A stretch of DNA of 64,000 bases, from NCBI GenBank assembly GCA_016721725.1, contig JADKHN010000004.1, positions 1 through 64,000 of the forward strand, read 5' to 3'. This DNA comes from Chitinophagaceae bacterium (GTDB lineage Bacteria > Bacteroidota > Bacteroidia > Chitinophagales > Chitinophagaceae). Positions 33,444 to 42,273 of this stretch are shown here, one piece after another (the stretch's first letter is position 1; every line of letters starts with the position of its first letter). A model generated the notes under the pieces. The model was not told the DNA's origin. It was given only the letters and a program-made list of their open reading frames with translations, and made no database searches. The translations under genes were made by a program, and so were the position numbers.

Positions 33444-33476
33444 TTTCCTTCGGCCACGGTAAACCCAGTACCTTTG
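33444..33476 (+). promoter_or_regulatory. Promoter of ribBA
   Basis: TTTC (33444-33447), 21-base gap, TACCTTTG (33469-33476), 20 bases before the start. One base off at -33. There is no room for, and no sign of, an FMN riboswitch between this promoter and the start codon. Confidence 0.65.
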
Positions 33477-33496
33477 CAACCTTAATTGAACATGGT

Positions 33497-34708
33497 ATGT
33501 TAGATAGTATAGAATCGGCGATCGAGGCCATTAAAAAGGGCCAATTGGTGATCGTGGTGGATGATGAGGACCGGGAGAACGAAGGGGATTTCATCACAGC
33601 GGCTGAGAACGCCAGTCCCGAGATCATCAATTTCATGAGCATGTACGGCCGGGGACTGATCTGCGCCCCGCTGGTGGATGAGCGCTGTAACGAATTGCTT
33701 TTACAACCCATGGTGGCCGATAACACCTCCCTGCACGAAACCGCTTTTACGGTCAGCATCGACCTGTTGGGGAATGGTTGTACGACCGGGATCTCCGCAC
33801 AAGACCGGGCCAAGACCATACAGGCTTTGATCGATCCCAAGACCAAGCCGGAAGACCTGGGCCGTCCGGGACATATATTCCCGCTCCGGGCCAAGAAAGG
33901 CGGCGTACTCCGTCGTTCAGGCCATACGGAAGCGACGATCGACCTGTCCAGGCTTGCGGGATTCTACCCGGCTGGCGTCCTGGTGGAGATCATGAACGAG
34001 GACGGCACCATGGCCCGGCTGCCCGAATTACTCAAGATCGCGGAAAAATTCAACCTGAAGATCATCTCCATCAAGGACCTGATCGAATACCGCCTCCGTG
34101 AAGAGACCCTGATCCGCGAACAGGTCAGGGTGAAGATGCCCACCCAATACGGCGAGTTTGAACTCATTGCCTTTGAACAGGTGAATACGGGCGAGATCCA
34201 TATGGCCCTGAAGAAAGGAGACTGGGAACCGGGCGAACCCATCCTGGTCAGGGTCCACAGCAGTTGCATGACCGGGGATATACTGGGTTCCCTGCGCTGC
34301 GATTGCGGGGATCAGCTTCACCAGGCGATGAAAATGGTGGAAGCTGAAGGCCGGGGACTGGTACTGTACATGAACCAGGAAGGCCGGGGCATCGGACTGC
34401 TCAATAAACTGAAGGCCTATAAACTCCAGGAAGCCGGGCGGGATACCGTGGAAGCTAACCTGGACCTGGGTTTTGACATGGATGAACGGGATTATGGGGT
34501 GGGTGCCCAGATCCTTCGTCAGCTCGGTGTTCGCAAAATGAGGCTGATGAGCAATAACCCTAAAAAAAGAGCCGGGCTCCTGGGATATGGACTAGAGGTC
34601 ATTGAGACGGTAAAACTGGAGATCAAACCGAATCCCCATAATGAGGTCTATCTCAAAACCAAACGGGATAAAATGGGACATGAGATATTGAAAGATCAGT
34701 CGATATGA
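33497..34708 (+). CDS. ribBA: Bifunctional RibB/RibA riboflavin biosynthesis enzyme
   Basis: A 403-residue fusion. The N-terminal half (about 1-205) is 3,4-dihydroxy-2-butanone 4-phosphate synthase: VDDEDRENEGDF, then TAFTVSIDL and GHTEATIDLSRLAG. The C-terminal half (about 206-403) is GTP cyclohydrolase II: SSCMTGDILGSLRCDCGDQL is the zinc site with three Cys, and YMNQEGRGIGLLNKLKAY the catalytic Arg/Tyr region, with MSNNPKKRAGLLGYG near the end. Together they make the two precursors of riboflavin from ribulose 5-phosphate and GTP. The ATG at 33497 is preceded by another ATG five bases earlier in a different frame. No other rib gene is near. Confidence 0.96.
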   Translation: MLDSIESAIEAIKKGQLVIVVDDEDRENEGDFITAAENASPEIINFMSMYGRGLICAPLVDERCNELLLQPMVADNTSLHETAFTVSIDLLGNGCTTGISAQDRAKTIQALIDPKTKPEDLGRPGHIFPLRAKKGGVLRRSGHTEATIDLSRLAGFYPAGVLVEIMNEDGTMARLPELLKIAEKFNLKIISIKDLIEYRLREETLIREQVRVKMPTQYGEFELIAFEQVNTGEIHMALKKGDWEPGEPILVRVHSSCMTGDILGSLRCDCGDQLHQAMKMVEAEGRGLVLYMNQEGRGIGLLNKLKAYKLQEAGRDTVEANLDLGFDMDERDYGVGAQILRQLGVRKMRLMSNNPKKRAGLLGYGLEVIETVKLEIKPNPHNEVYLKTKRDKMGHEILKDQSI

Positions 34709-34830
34709 TGATGTGACGATGTGATGATGTGATGATGTGACGATGTGACAATTAGATGATTCAGGGAGGTTACTAACAATCTTCAAATCAGCTCATCTTC
34801 AAATCAACTCATCTTCAAATCAGCCTCATT
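34700..34830 (+). repeat. Short tandem repeats between ribBA and tamB
   Basis: 34703-34750 is a GATGATGTGACGATGTGA-type satellite. 34780-34825 holds three 16-base units TCATCTTCAAATCARC. The second block abuts the convergent tamB stop. Confidence 0.8.
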
Positions 34831-37800
34831 TCTTTTTCAACTCCTTTCTTTTTTTACGTTCCTCTTTTGGTAAGATGTCAAAATCCTTCCGGTAGGTGAG
34901 TTTTACACCGGAACGGTTCCTTTGCACACCGGTGAGATCGGTGGCCACGATACTGGTGCGGTTAAAGCCGACAGCCTTCCATCGTCCGTCCTTGGTCAGG
35001 GTGTATTCAATGGTGATATCCGGGGTGACCAGGCTTTTGTTCCCGATGGTGGCATAGGGGTTGTTGTAATCGATGTTGCCGCCGATCAGGATCACCAGCC
35101 GGTTGTTCAGTAATATCTTCAAACCCGCATTCACATTGGCTTGCAGTAATGCCGCCTTGTTCTGAAGGTCGAGGCTCGAGTTGATGTCGAGGTAAGTGGA
35201 CACGATGCCCTTGGTGGCTCTTTCCAGTTCCTTATTGAACAGGCCCGTAAGCCATCCCGAGACCACCCCGCCGATCGTGTTGGCCGCGATGGATAACGTG
35301 CTTCCGCCGGTCAGGAATTTCTGGTTGTCCGAGATAAAGGAATTCACCAGCAGCAGGCTGGCCACCTGTTTCAGCATTTCATTCTTGTCATTCTTAAAAT
35401 CCTCCAGCTTCTTGCGTGCCACGAAATCGCTGTACAGTTCACTTTTGGCTGGCAGGATGAATTCGAAATTCACTTCCGGCTTATTCAGGATCCCGGTCAG
35501 GTGGGCGAGGATCGTCAGGTCGCCTTTTTGCCGGAAACCTTTTGATGAGGCGATACTGCTCAGGTCCACATTCTTGGCCAGGTATTCGGCGTTGATATTG
35601 ATGGACGCATAATTGGGGTCGCCGTTCCAGGAGATGCGCCCCGCTTTGATGGTGAAGAATTTCTTGAGGAAGGTCTGGAAATTGAAGGTGTATTCGCCAT
35701 CGGTGATGTCGTAGTTCCCCCGGATCGAGAGGGGTTCCTGCGTCCCGGCCCTGATGTTCAGCGTGCCCTGGCCCCGGCCCTTGATCACATCGCCCAGCGC
35801 TTCATCCAGGATCACGTCGATCTTGCAGGCAGGCGTAGCCGTCAGGTTCATGTCAACCAGGATATTGGTGCCCTTTTTACTCTTGAGCTCATCCTCCATC
35901 TTGGAACCGAACTGGATGAACTCGATGTAATCGATGGAACCGGCTTCCCGGCTGCTTCCGGTGAGCAGGTAGATGTGGCTGCTGTCGGCCATGGAGGAGG
36001 ATGGCTTTCCGCTGATATTCATCTTCAGGTTGGTCAGTGGCCCGTTGATGTCGAGTTTGGCGTTGCCGATCACTTTTCCGTAGAAGGCGCTGTTATCTGT
36101 CTTGGTGGTATTCAGCACCAGCATCTTGGACGTCTCAAAATGCACATTATCGAACACGAAGTCATTGAAGAAATCGTGGTACATCTTTCCACTTCCGGTA
36201 CCCGCATTGTTAAGCGTATCTTTCAGCTGTATGGTACCGAGGTCGATCTCGTCGGGATTGAAGAGGATCGTTTCCTTGCTGAAGGTATATTTGCACTGGG
36301 TGTATTTCACCTTGAACGAGCCGTCGGACACTGTGACCGTGCCCACCACCGTCTTGTGTTTGCCTCCCTTGATATTGAGCGTGCTTTCGGCGTCTCCGGC
36401 TATATTGCTGAATACGGAACCCAGGTAGGCATCCAGCAGACTGATATTGAAATGCTCAGATAGGAAATCGATGTCCATCTGGTTCTCCGAATCGTCTTTG
36501 TAATTGTAATGCCCGGAAACCGCGAATTGATTTTCCCTGCCATCGGCTTTCGCATCGAAATTCACCATGCCGGTCGATGGGTTGAGGTCGGCCTTGAGGG
36601 TTATGTCGCCGATGGCCTTATTGTCGAAACGGAAATCCTTCGCCGTCCCTTCAAATGTAACCAGTTGTTTCCCAAAAGGATCATTTAGTTTCATCGTTCC
36701 CGTGACGATGCCTTCCAGGCGGGGGTTTCGGATGAAGAGGGTGGTGAAATCATTGATGTTCACGTTGCGGAGCCGGGCTACCAGGTTGGTCTGTTTGGAG
36801 ATGGGATCCTGCTCGGTGGAGATGACGATCTCCTGGTTATCCTGAACGAATTTCACTTCGCTGGCATCCAGGTAATTCTTCCGGATCGTCAGCTCTCCGT
36901 CTTTTTCCAGCAGCCATTTCTTATCGTTGATGATAAAGGAGGAAGGGGAGAAATGAATGATCACCCCGTCGGTCAGTGTCTTCACCGTCGCATTCAACTC
37001 GGCTTCGCTCAGCGTTTTACCGGCGCTCGTCTTTAACTGGATCGCTGAGATGTCATTTTGTGATGTGACCTGCAACCGGGTTCCGGGGAAGCGTAAACTG
37101 TCGGAGATGGCGATATCTCCGGCGGTGATATCCGCAAATAACATGTTGCCATTACCCCGGCTTTCGAGTTTGATGTTGTTGAAGGTCTTGTTGCCATATT
37201 CAAAGGCCGGAATATCGGCATTGAGGGTCAGTTCATTCTTGGCCAGCTTCAGGCTACCCGAGAAAGTGGAATAATTGAATCCTTTCAGCTCATGGTCGAA
37301 CAATTGAACATAATCATCCACCAGCCTGGTCTTAACAAGGAAACTGAAATCCTGGTCGGTGACCTCGTAACCCGGTTTGGATACATAGGAGGGATAATAC
37401 CGGTTCAGCAGCACCCGGAAGGCATCCGGTAATTCCAGTATCCTGAATTGCCCGGTCAATTCACCTTCCAGTTCATTCGACATCACCGTGAGCACCTTGT
37501 TCCCGTTATCCATTTTAGAGACCAGGCTCAGTGAATCGAAGGAAAGTTGAGTGCTGTCATGATAGATCGTGGCATCATAGACCCTGGCCGATCCCAGGAA
37601 ATTATCGATATTATCTCCAACGAAATTGAAATTGAAATGTCCCGTGAGCGTAAAGGAATCTTTGGTCAGGTTAAGCGCCCTGAGTTGCGCGTGTTTCAGG
37701 ACCGCGTCAAAATTAAAAGCCGTTTTTTCACCGGCCAGGCTCAACGTGCCGTTGCCGTTCTCGATCACCAGGTTGGGATCATTGATGCCGAACAAACCGG

Positions 37801-39490
37801 TGAAAAGTCCCTTGTTAAAGGTGCCCTTGGCGCTGATCTGCTGATAACGGTATCCCGAAAAATCCAGCTGCTGGATCTTTCCGTCAAAATCGGCCTGCAG
37901 TTCTCTCAGACTGAAGCCCGAGCCCTTCACATTTCCGTTCAGCGCGATCAGTCCCAGTTTATCGCTGTTGACGAATTGGCCCAGGTTAAAACCGCCGGAA
38001 GATATTTTTCCCGAATAGGATGCCGGTCTGTCTTGAGGCAGTTTCATGTTCAGATCCGCGTACAGGCTGCCCAGACTGGTATTGATATTGCCAAATGCCA
38101 CAAAGTCGGTGATGAATCCGGTGAAACTTCCTTTGAACCGGATATTGCCCAGTTTGGCCAGATTGGGTTGGGTCACTTTACGCAGAATGGGGAAGAGGGT
38201 GATCAGGTCACGGTAATTTGTTTGCAGGTCATTCGATTTGAAATCGATGAAGGTGGTCCGGATATCGGGAAGCCCCCGGAGTGAAATGTCGCCGTCCACA
38301 AATGTATTCCCACTCCTGATCTTTAACTTTCGGGCCGTCAGGTTATCCACCGTGCCCTTTCCTGATCCTTCAATGGTAAAGATCCTCTTCCAGGAACCGA
38401 GATTCGGAGCGAAAATGGCCAGGTCGTCGCTGTTGATGGTGGTGCTGCTGAGGTCGGTTTCCAGAACCACCTTATGCAGGAAATCATTCATGTCGCCGAC
38501 AAAATCCTGGTAACGCATCGCGAAATAATGCCCGATCCTGCTCTTGTCCGTTTCAATGGACAGGTCGCTGAAAGCCATGATCTCGGGGGATACCCTGGCC
38601 AACGCGGTCATGCTGTTCACTTTAAGGCCGCTTCGTTCCTGTGCGGTCAGTTGCAGGTTGGTGGTGATGGTGTCGTTTTGTAACAGGACATTCTTGAAAT
38701 TGCCGTTGATGGCGCTGAAAGCGATATGTTGCCCGTCGAACCGGTCGGTATAGGGAAGCCTGTTCGTCTCTTTATCATTATGGAAAGCGCCGTTCTTCAG
38801 GAAGATCTCTTTTGCGCTCATGGCCCAGCCGGCGGTGTTCCATTGCAATAAAGCTGTTGCCGGATCATCGGGGAGAGGGGTGGAGGTTACCGGCGCGGTA
38901 AAAGGGCTTTTGCCCGTATAGGTTGACAGGGAGAACACGGGCTCATTGATGTAGACTCGGTTGATCGCGATCTTCTTATTGACCAGGTCGATCTTATCGG
39001 CGTCCAGGTCGAGGTTCCTTACCCGGAAATTCATGTCCTGGCCCACCCACTCATCCCGGTGCATAAAAGTGACATTCTCCAGTTGCACCACCTTGAAATC
39101 CAGGTCAAGGTTACTTTGGCCCTTGGTGTTTTTTTTCGGACCAGAGAAATAATCCACGAGGAACTGGTAGTTCCATACCGAGTCGGTCCGGTTCATGTTG
39201 ATCACGGCGTTGTTCAGTCCGATGTAATGCAGCGTGATCCTGTCCTTGAAAAAGAACCAGTCGGTGATGTTCACTTTGGCCATTCCGGCATATAAGAGGG
39301 TATCCTGCCGGTGATCTTCCACCAGCAGTCCTTTTATTTCCATCTTGTTGAACAGGCTGAAATCCACATGGTCGATGCTGATCCGGGTGTTCAGTTTTTT
39401 CGACAGATTGGCAGCGACTTTATGAGCGATCCAGTTCTGTACAAAGGGGATATGCAGGGACACCCAGGCCAGCACCAGGAGAAGGAGCAA
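34826..39490 (-). CDS. tamB: TamB-like translocation/assembly module (DUF490)
   Basis: At least 1554 residues. An N-terminal anchor (LLLLVLAWVSLHIPFVQNWI) leads into a very long repetitive beta region, and the C-terminal TamB/DUF490 domain (about 1180-1530) carries ILVDMNLTATPACKIDVILD and the run IRGNYDITDGEYTFNFQTF. TamB-like proteins bridge inner and outer membranes as a beta-helical groove, moving phospholipid and assisting some outer-membrane proteins. The coordinate start is a TTG inside the anchor; in-frame sequence upstream to 39568 (LRRFFKILKRTFLV before the TTG) forms a textbook positively charged N-terminus but has no ATG, GTG or TTG. The true start may be the CTG at 39532. No tamA is adjacent. 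Confidence 0.85.
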   Translation of the reverse strand: MLLLLVLAWVSLHIPFVQNWIAHKVAANLSKKLNTRISIDHVDFSLFNKMEIKGLLVEDHRQDTLLYAGMAKVNITDWFFFKDRITLHYIGLNNAVINMNRTDSVWNYQFLVDYFSGPKKNTKGQSNLDLDFKVVQLENVTFMHRDEWVGQDMNFRVRNLDLDADKIDLVNKKIAINRVYINEPVFSLSTYTGKSPFTAPVTSTPLPDDPATALLQWNTAGWAMSAKEIFLKNGAFHNDKETNRLPYTDRFDGQHIAFSAINGNFKNVLLQNDTITTNLQLTAQERSGLKVNSMTALARVSPEIMAFSDLSIETDKSRIGHYFAMRYQDFVGDMNDFLHKVVLETDLSSTTINSDDLAIFAPNLGSWKRIFTIEGSGKGTVDNLTARKLKIRSGNTFVDGDISLRGLPDIRTTFIDFKSNDLQTNYRDLITLFPILRKVTQPNLAKLGNIRFKGSFTGFITDFVAFGNINTSLGSLYADLNMKLPQDRPASYSGKISSGGFNLGQFVNSDKLGLIALNGNVKGSGFSLRELQADFDGKIQQLDFSGYRYQQISAKGTFNKGLFTGLFGINDPNLVIENGNGTLSLAGEKTAFNFDAVLKHAQLRALNLTKDSFTLTGHFNFNFVGDNIDNFLGSARVYDATIYHDSTQLSFDSLSLVSKMDNGNKVLTVMSNELEGELTGQFRILELPDAFRVLLNRYYPSYVSKPGYEVTDQDFSFLVKTRLVDDYVQLFDHELKGFNYSTFSGSLKLAKNELTLNADIPAFEYGNKTFNNIKLESRGNGNMLFADITAGDIAISDSLRFPGTRLQVTSQNDISAIQLKTSAGKTLSEAELNATVKTLTDGVIIHFSPSSFIINDKKWLLEKDGELTIRKNYLDASEVKFVQDNQEIVISTEQDPISKQTNLVARLRNVNINDFTTLFIRNPRLEGIVTGTMKLNDPFGKQLVTFEGTAKDFRFDNKAIGDITLKADLNPSTGMVNFDAKADGRENQFAVSGHYNYKDDSENQMDIDFLSEHFNISLLDAYLGSVFSNIAGDAESTLNIKGGKHKTVVGTVTVSDGSFKVKYTQCKYTFSKETILFNPDEIDLGTIQLKDTLNNAGTGSGKMYHDFFNDFVFDNVHFETSKMLVLNTTKTDNSAFYGKVIGNAKLDINGPLTNLKMNISGKPSSSMADSSHIYLLTGSSREAGSIDYIEFIQFGSKMEDELKSKKGTNILVDMNLTATPACKIDVILDEALGDVIKGRGQGTLNIRAGTQEPLSIRGNYDITDGEYTFNFQTFLKKFFTIKAGRISWNGDPNYASININAEYLAKNVDLSSIASSKGFRQKGDLTILAHLTGILNKPEVNFEFILPAKSELYSDFVARKKLEDFKNDKNEMLKQVASLLLVNSFISDNQKFLTGGSTLSIAANTIGGVVSGWLTGLFNKELERATKGIVSTYLDINSSLDLQNKAALLQANVNAGLKILLNNRLVILIGGNIDYNNPYATIGNKSLVTPDITIEYTLTKDGRWKAVGFNRTSIVATDLTGVQRNRSGVKLTYRKDFDILPKEERKKRKELKKK

Positions 39491-39638
39491 TACGAGGAAT
39501 GTCCGCTTTAATATTTTAAAAAATCTGCGCAGGGTAGTATATTGACTGTAAAAGTAGTTATTCGGCCTTTACAGGCAAATTCGGTACCAAACTTTACCGA
39601 TATTTTAATTCCGGTGAAAAGAGGCTCCGGGCCTCAGG

Positions 39639-40172
39639 TCATGAGTTTTTTTTCTTCAGGGACTGATTATAGGCATTTGAATCTCCCCTTGGGATGGAGA
39701 GGCTTACCCAATCCTTGTCTTTGATGATCCTGGCGATCGTGATGATCTGGCCCACATGATAGGGGTAATGGGCCAGCTGGCGGTTGATGGCGTCCACCAC
39801 GGTCAGTTCTTCAGTACGGATGCGGATGATCCGGAAAAGGTCTTCTTCGCTTAGGCTTTGCAGTGTGTTCATCAGGCAATCCCATCCTTCGTTCCAGTAT
39901 TTCTTCAGTTCTTCGGAACCTTGTTCCCGTTCTTCGAATTCCCGGTCGCGATTACGCCATTCCTTTTCCCCGTCGGTGCTCAGGAAATCGGTCCAGCGGC
40001 TGAGCATGTTGCCGGCCAGGTGCCGGATGATCACGGCGATGCTGTTGGAATCGGGACTGGGTTGAAAATGAAAGTCTTCTTCCCGCAGTTGCTGAAAGGT
40101 CTTATCACCTAATTCGCGGTAATAACCAAGTCTTTTGATGGAACTTTTCAAAAAATCACTCCCCATGCTCAT
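39639..40172 (-). CDS. DinB-like protein, DUF1572 family
   Basis: A 177-residue four-helix-bundle protein of the DinB/YfiT superfamily. The metal-binding histidines are visible: IRHLAGN near residue 50 and LAHYPYHVGQI near 135. DUF1572 members are small cytoplasmic proteins of unknown reaction; relatives are thiol-dependent transferases or hydrolases. It starts MSMGSDFLKSSIKRLGYY. It lies 149 bases from tamB in the same direction but with no clear operon link. The gamma-glutamyltransferase gene upstream of it in the same direction ends 262 bases away, across a duplicated repeat. Confidence 0.8.
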   Translation of the reverse strand: MSMGSDFLKSSIKRLGYYRELGDKTFQQLREEDFHFQPSPDSNSIAVIIRHLAGNMLSRWTDFLSTDGEKEWRNRDREFEEREQGSEELKKYWNEGWDCLMNTLQSLSEEDLFRIIRIRTEELTVVDAINRQLAHYPYHVGQIITIARIIKDKDWVSLSIPRGDSNAYNQSLKKKNS

Positions 40173-40204
40173 GGTTGAATATGTAGATCAAATGATGGTG
40201 TGAA

Positions 40205-40446
40205 TCATCACTGAGATTAACAGAGAGGGGATCCGGTTTTCGGATCTTTCAATTGCATGAGACCTCTCTGTGGATCTCTGTGAATTCTTTGTGGTTCTTA
40301 GTGAAATTACTTTATACCTTCCTTTTCATCAATAACCCTCTTTTCGGATCTTTCCATGTCCTGGGCTCTCTCTGTGGATCTCTGTGAATTCTTTGTGGTT
40401 CTCTGTGAAATAATATTTACACCATTCTTTATTTCAATAACCCTCC
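40205..40446. repeat. Tandem 104-base duplication covering the ggt 3' end
   Basis: Two copies beginning TTTTCGGATCTTT at 40237 and 40341 (period 104), each with CTCTGTGGATCTCTGTGAA and ATTCTTTGTGGTTCT and ending CAATAACCCTC. The second copy ends inside ggt, so copy one carries a spare of its last three codons and stop. The CTCTGTG units belong with the palindrome at 8832. Confidence 0.75.
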
Positions 40447-42164
40447 GCGGCGTCATCTCCCCGGTCATCACCCACCGCGATGATCTTTTTATTCCGGATG
40501 AGGATCAGTTCGGTCCTGCCGATGCCTCCTCTCAGCTTCAGTTTATATCCCATGTTCTCCAGCGCGGCGATCAATGCCCGGGGCATGGTCTTTTCCACAT
40601 CAACGGTATCAGGTACCCATTGGTGATGGAACTTGGGTTGGTTCACGGCGCTGTCGGCGCCCAGTCCGAAGTCGATGACATTCACCAGGGTCTGAAAAAC
40701 CGAAGTAGGGATCGTTGTTCCACCTGGAGTACCCGTCACCAGGAAGGGTAAATTGTCTTTTAACACGATGGTGGGGGTCATGCTGCTGAGCATCCTTTTT
40801 CCAGGGGCGATGGCATTCTTGTCGTTGCCGATCGCACCATACATATTGGGTACACCGGGCTTGATGCTGAAATCATCCATCTCATTGTTCAGAATGAATC
40901 CGGCGCCGGCGACCACGATCTTGCTGCCATACGAGTCGTTGAGGGTGGTGGTAACAGCGACCGCGTTGCCTTCCGCGTCGATGACGCTGAGGTGGGTGGT
41001 CTCTTCACTTTCCTTGATCTGGCCCGGTTGGGTATCCTTACTGTTCCCGGCCTGGCCGGGCAGGAAATCTTTCATCCGGCTTTGGAGATAGGCCTTGCTG
41101 ACCAGGGTACTCACCGGTACTTTGACAAAGTCGGCATCGCCCAGGTATTCGCCACGGTCGGCAAAGGCCCTTCTTTCCACTTCGATCATCAGCTGAACGG
41201 ATGCCGGAGAATGAAATCCCAGTGATCCGATATCACGGTCCTCGATCATGCCCAGCATCTGTTGAAGCAGGATCCCCCCGCTGCTGGGTAATGGCATCGT
41301 GATCACCCGGTGTCCGTGGTAATCAAAGACCAGGGCCTTTCTTTCCATCGCCTGGTAGTTCTTCAGGTCCTCTGCGCTGATCATGCCGTTACCCTTGCGC
41401 ATGGCCGAAACGATAAAAGAGGCGGTAGCCCCTTCATAGAACCCGGCCTGTCCCTTGTCGCGGATGCGCTTCAAAGTAGCGGCCAGTTCTTTCTGTATCA
41501 GGATATCACCGATCTGCCAGGGGGTATCTTTTACGAACGCGCAGGGTTGTACATTCCGGCTGATGAATTCCTCCCGGTTTTCATTGAGTGCGGAGGCCAT
41601 GGACGCGGTGATGGCAAAACCCTTGTCGGCCAGGTCGATGGCCGGCTGGATCAGTTTCTTGAAGGGTAATCTGGCATATTTAAGTGCGGCGAACAAGCCC
41701 GCTACGGTTCCGGGTACACCGGCGGCCAGGTGGGTTTGCAGCGATTCGTCGGCTTTCGCATTTCCGGCGGCATCGAGAAACATATTCCTGGATGCGTTAC
41801 CGGGGGCTTTTTCCCGATAATCCAACGTGATATTCTCTCCGCTATTCAGGTGCGCCACCAGGAATCCGCCTCCACCGATATTGCCCGCCCCGGGATAAAC
41901 AACGGCCAGGGCCAGTTGTGTGGCGATGGCGGCATCAATGGCGTTACCTCCTTTTTGGAGTATGGACAAGCCCACCTGGCTGGCCAGGGGATGGGCCGAT
42001 ACCACCGCGCCTTTGTAACATTCGGCCTTCTTATTGACTGAATAGGAATAGGGATTGATCTGTGCCGCTGTGACAACGGGCAGGAGAAGGGTGAAACCGG
42101 CCAGTACGATCAGTAGTGTGGACCGGCGACTCTTCGAGTTAAAGTGACTGAGCACATTCATCAT
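40434..42164 (-). CDS. ggt: Gamma-glutamyltransferase
   Basis: A 576-residue Ntn hydrolase. The signal peptide is STLLIVLAGFTLLLPVVTAAQ. The large subunit has GGNAIDAAIATQLALAVVYP and GNIGGGGFLVAH with the substrate-binding Arg in LDYREKAP. Autocleavage should occur before Thr in ESEETTHLSVIDAEGNAVAV (about residue 375), and the small subunit contains NNEMDDFSIKPG and RMLSSMTPTIVL, then TGTPGGTTIPTSVFQTLVN. It is periplasmic and transfers or hydrolyses gamma-glutamyl groups of glutathione and related peptides. A GCS2 ligase elsewhere in the window may make gamma-glutamyl compounds, but the two are 13 kb apart. It is divergent from the M14 gene. Confidence 0.93.
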   Translation of the reverse strand: MMNVLSHFNSKSRRSTLLIVLAGFTLLLPVVTAAQINPYSYSVNKKAECYKGAVVSAHPLASQVGLSILQKGGNAIDAAIATQLALAVVYPGAGNIGGGGFLVAHLNSGENITLDYREKAPGNASRNMFLDAAGNAKADESLQTHLAAGVPGTVAGLFAALKYARLPFKKLIQPAIDLADKGFAITASMASALNENREEFISRNVQPCAFVKDTPWQIGDILIQKELAATLKRIRDKGQAGFYEGATASFIVSAMRKGNGMISAEDLKNYQAMERKALVFDYHGHRVITMPLPSSGGILLQQMLGMIEDRDIGSLGFHSPASVQLMIEVERRAFADRGEYLGDADFVKVPVSTLVSKAYLQSRMKDFLPGQAGNSKDTQPGQIKESEETTHLSVIDAEGNAVAVTTTLNDSYGSKIVVAGAGFILNNEMDDFSIKPGVPNMYGAIGNDKNAIAPGKRMLSSMTPTIVLKDNLPFLVTGTPGGTTIPTSVFQTLVNVIDFGLGADSAVNQPKFHHQWVPDTVDVEKTMPRALIAALENMGYKLKLRGGIGRTELILIRNKKIIAVGDDRGDDAAEGY

Positions 42165-42273
42165 AACTGAAATTCACGGGTTAAAATGGAAGGATGAAAG
42201 TACAATTTTATATCGCAGGATTAACGATACCTTTTGTCGAATTTGGCTATTTTCGTAAATTATATTCATTGCC

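Noticed and set aside
33155..33496. FMN riboswitch before ribBA
   Set aside because: The likely promoter lies only 20 bases before the start, and no conserved FMN-element blocks were seen.
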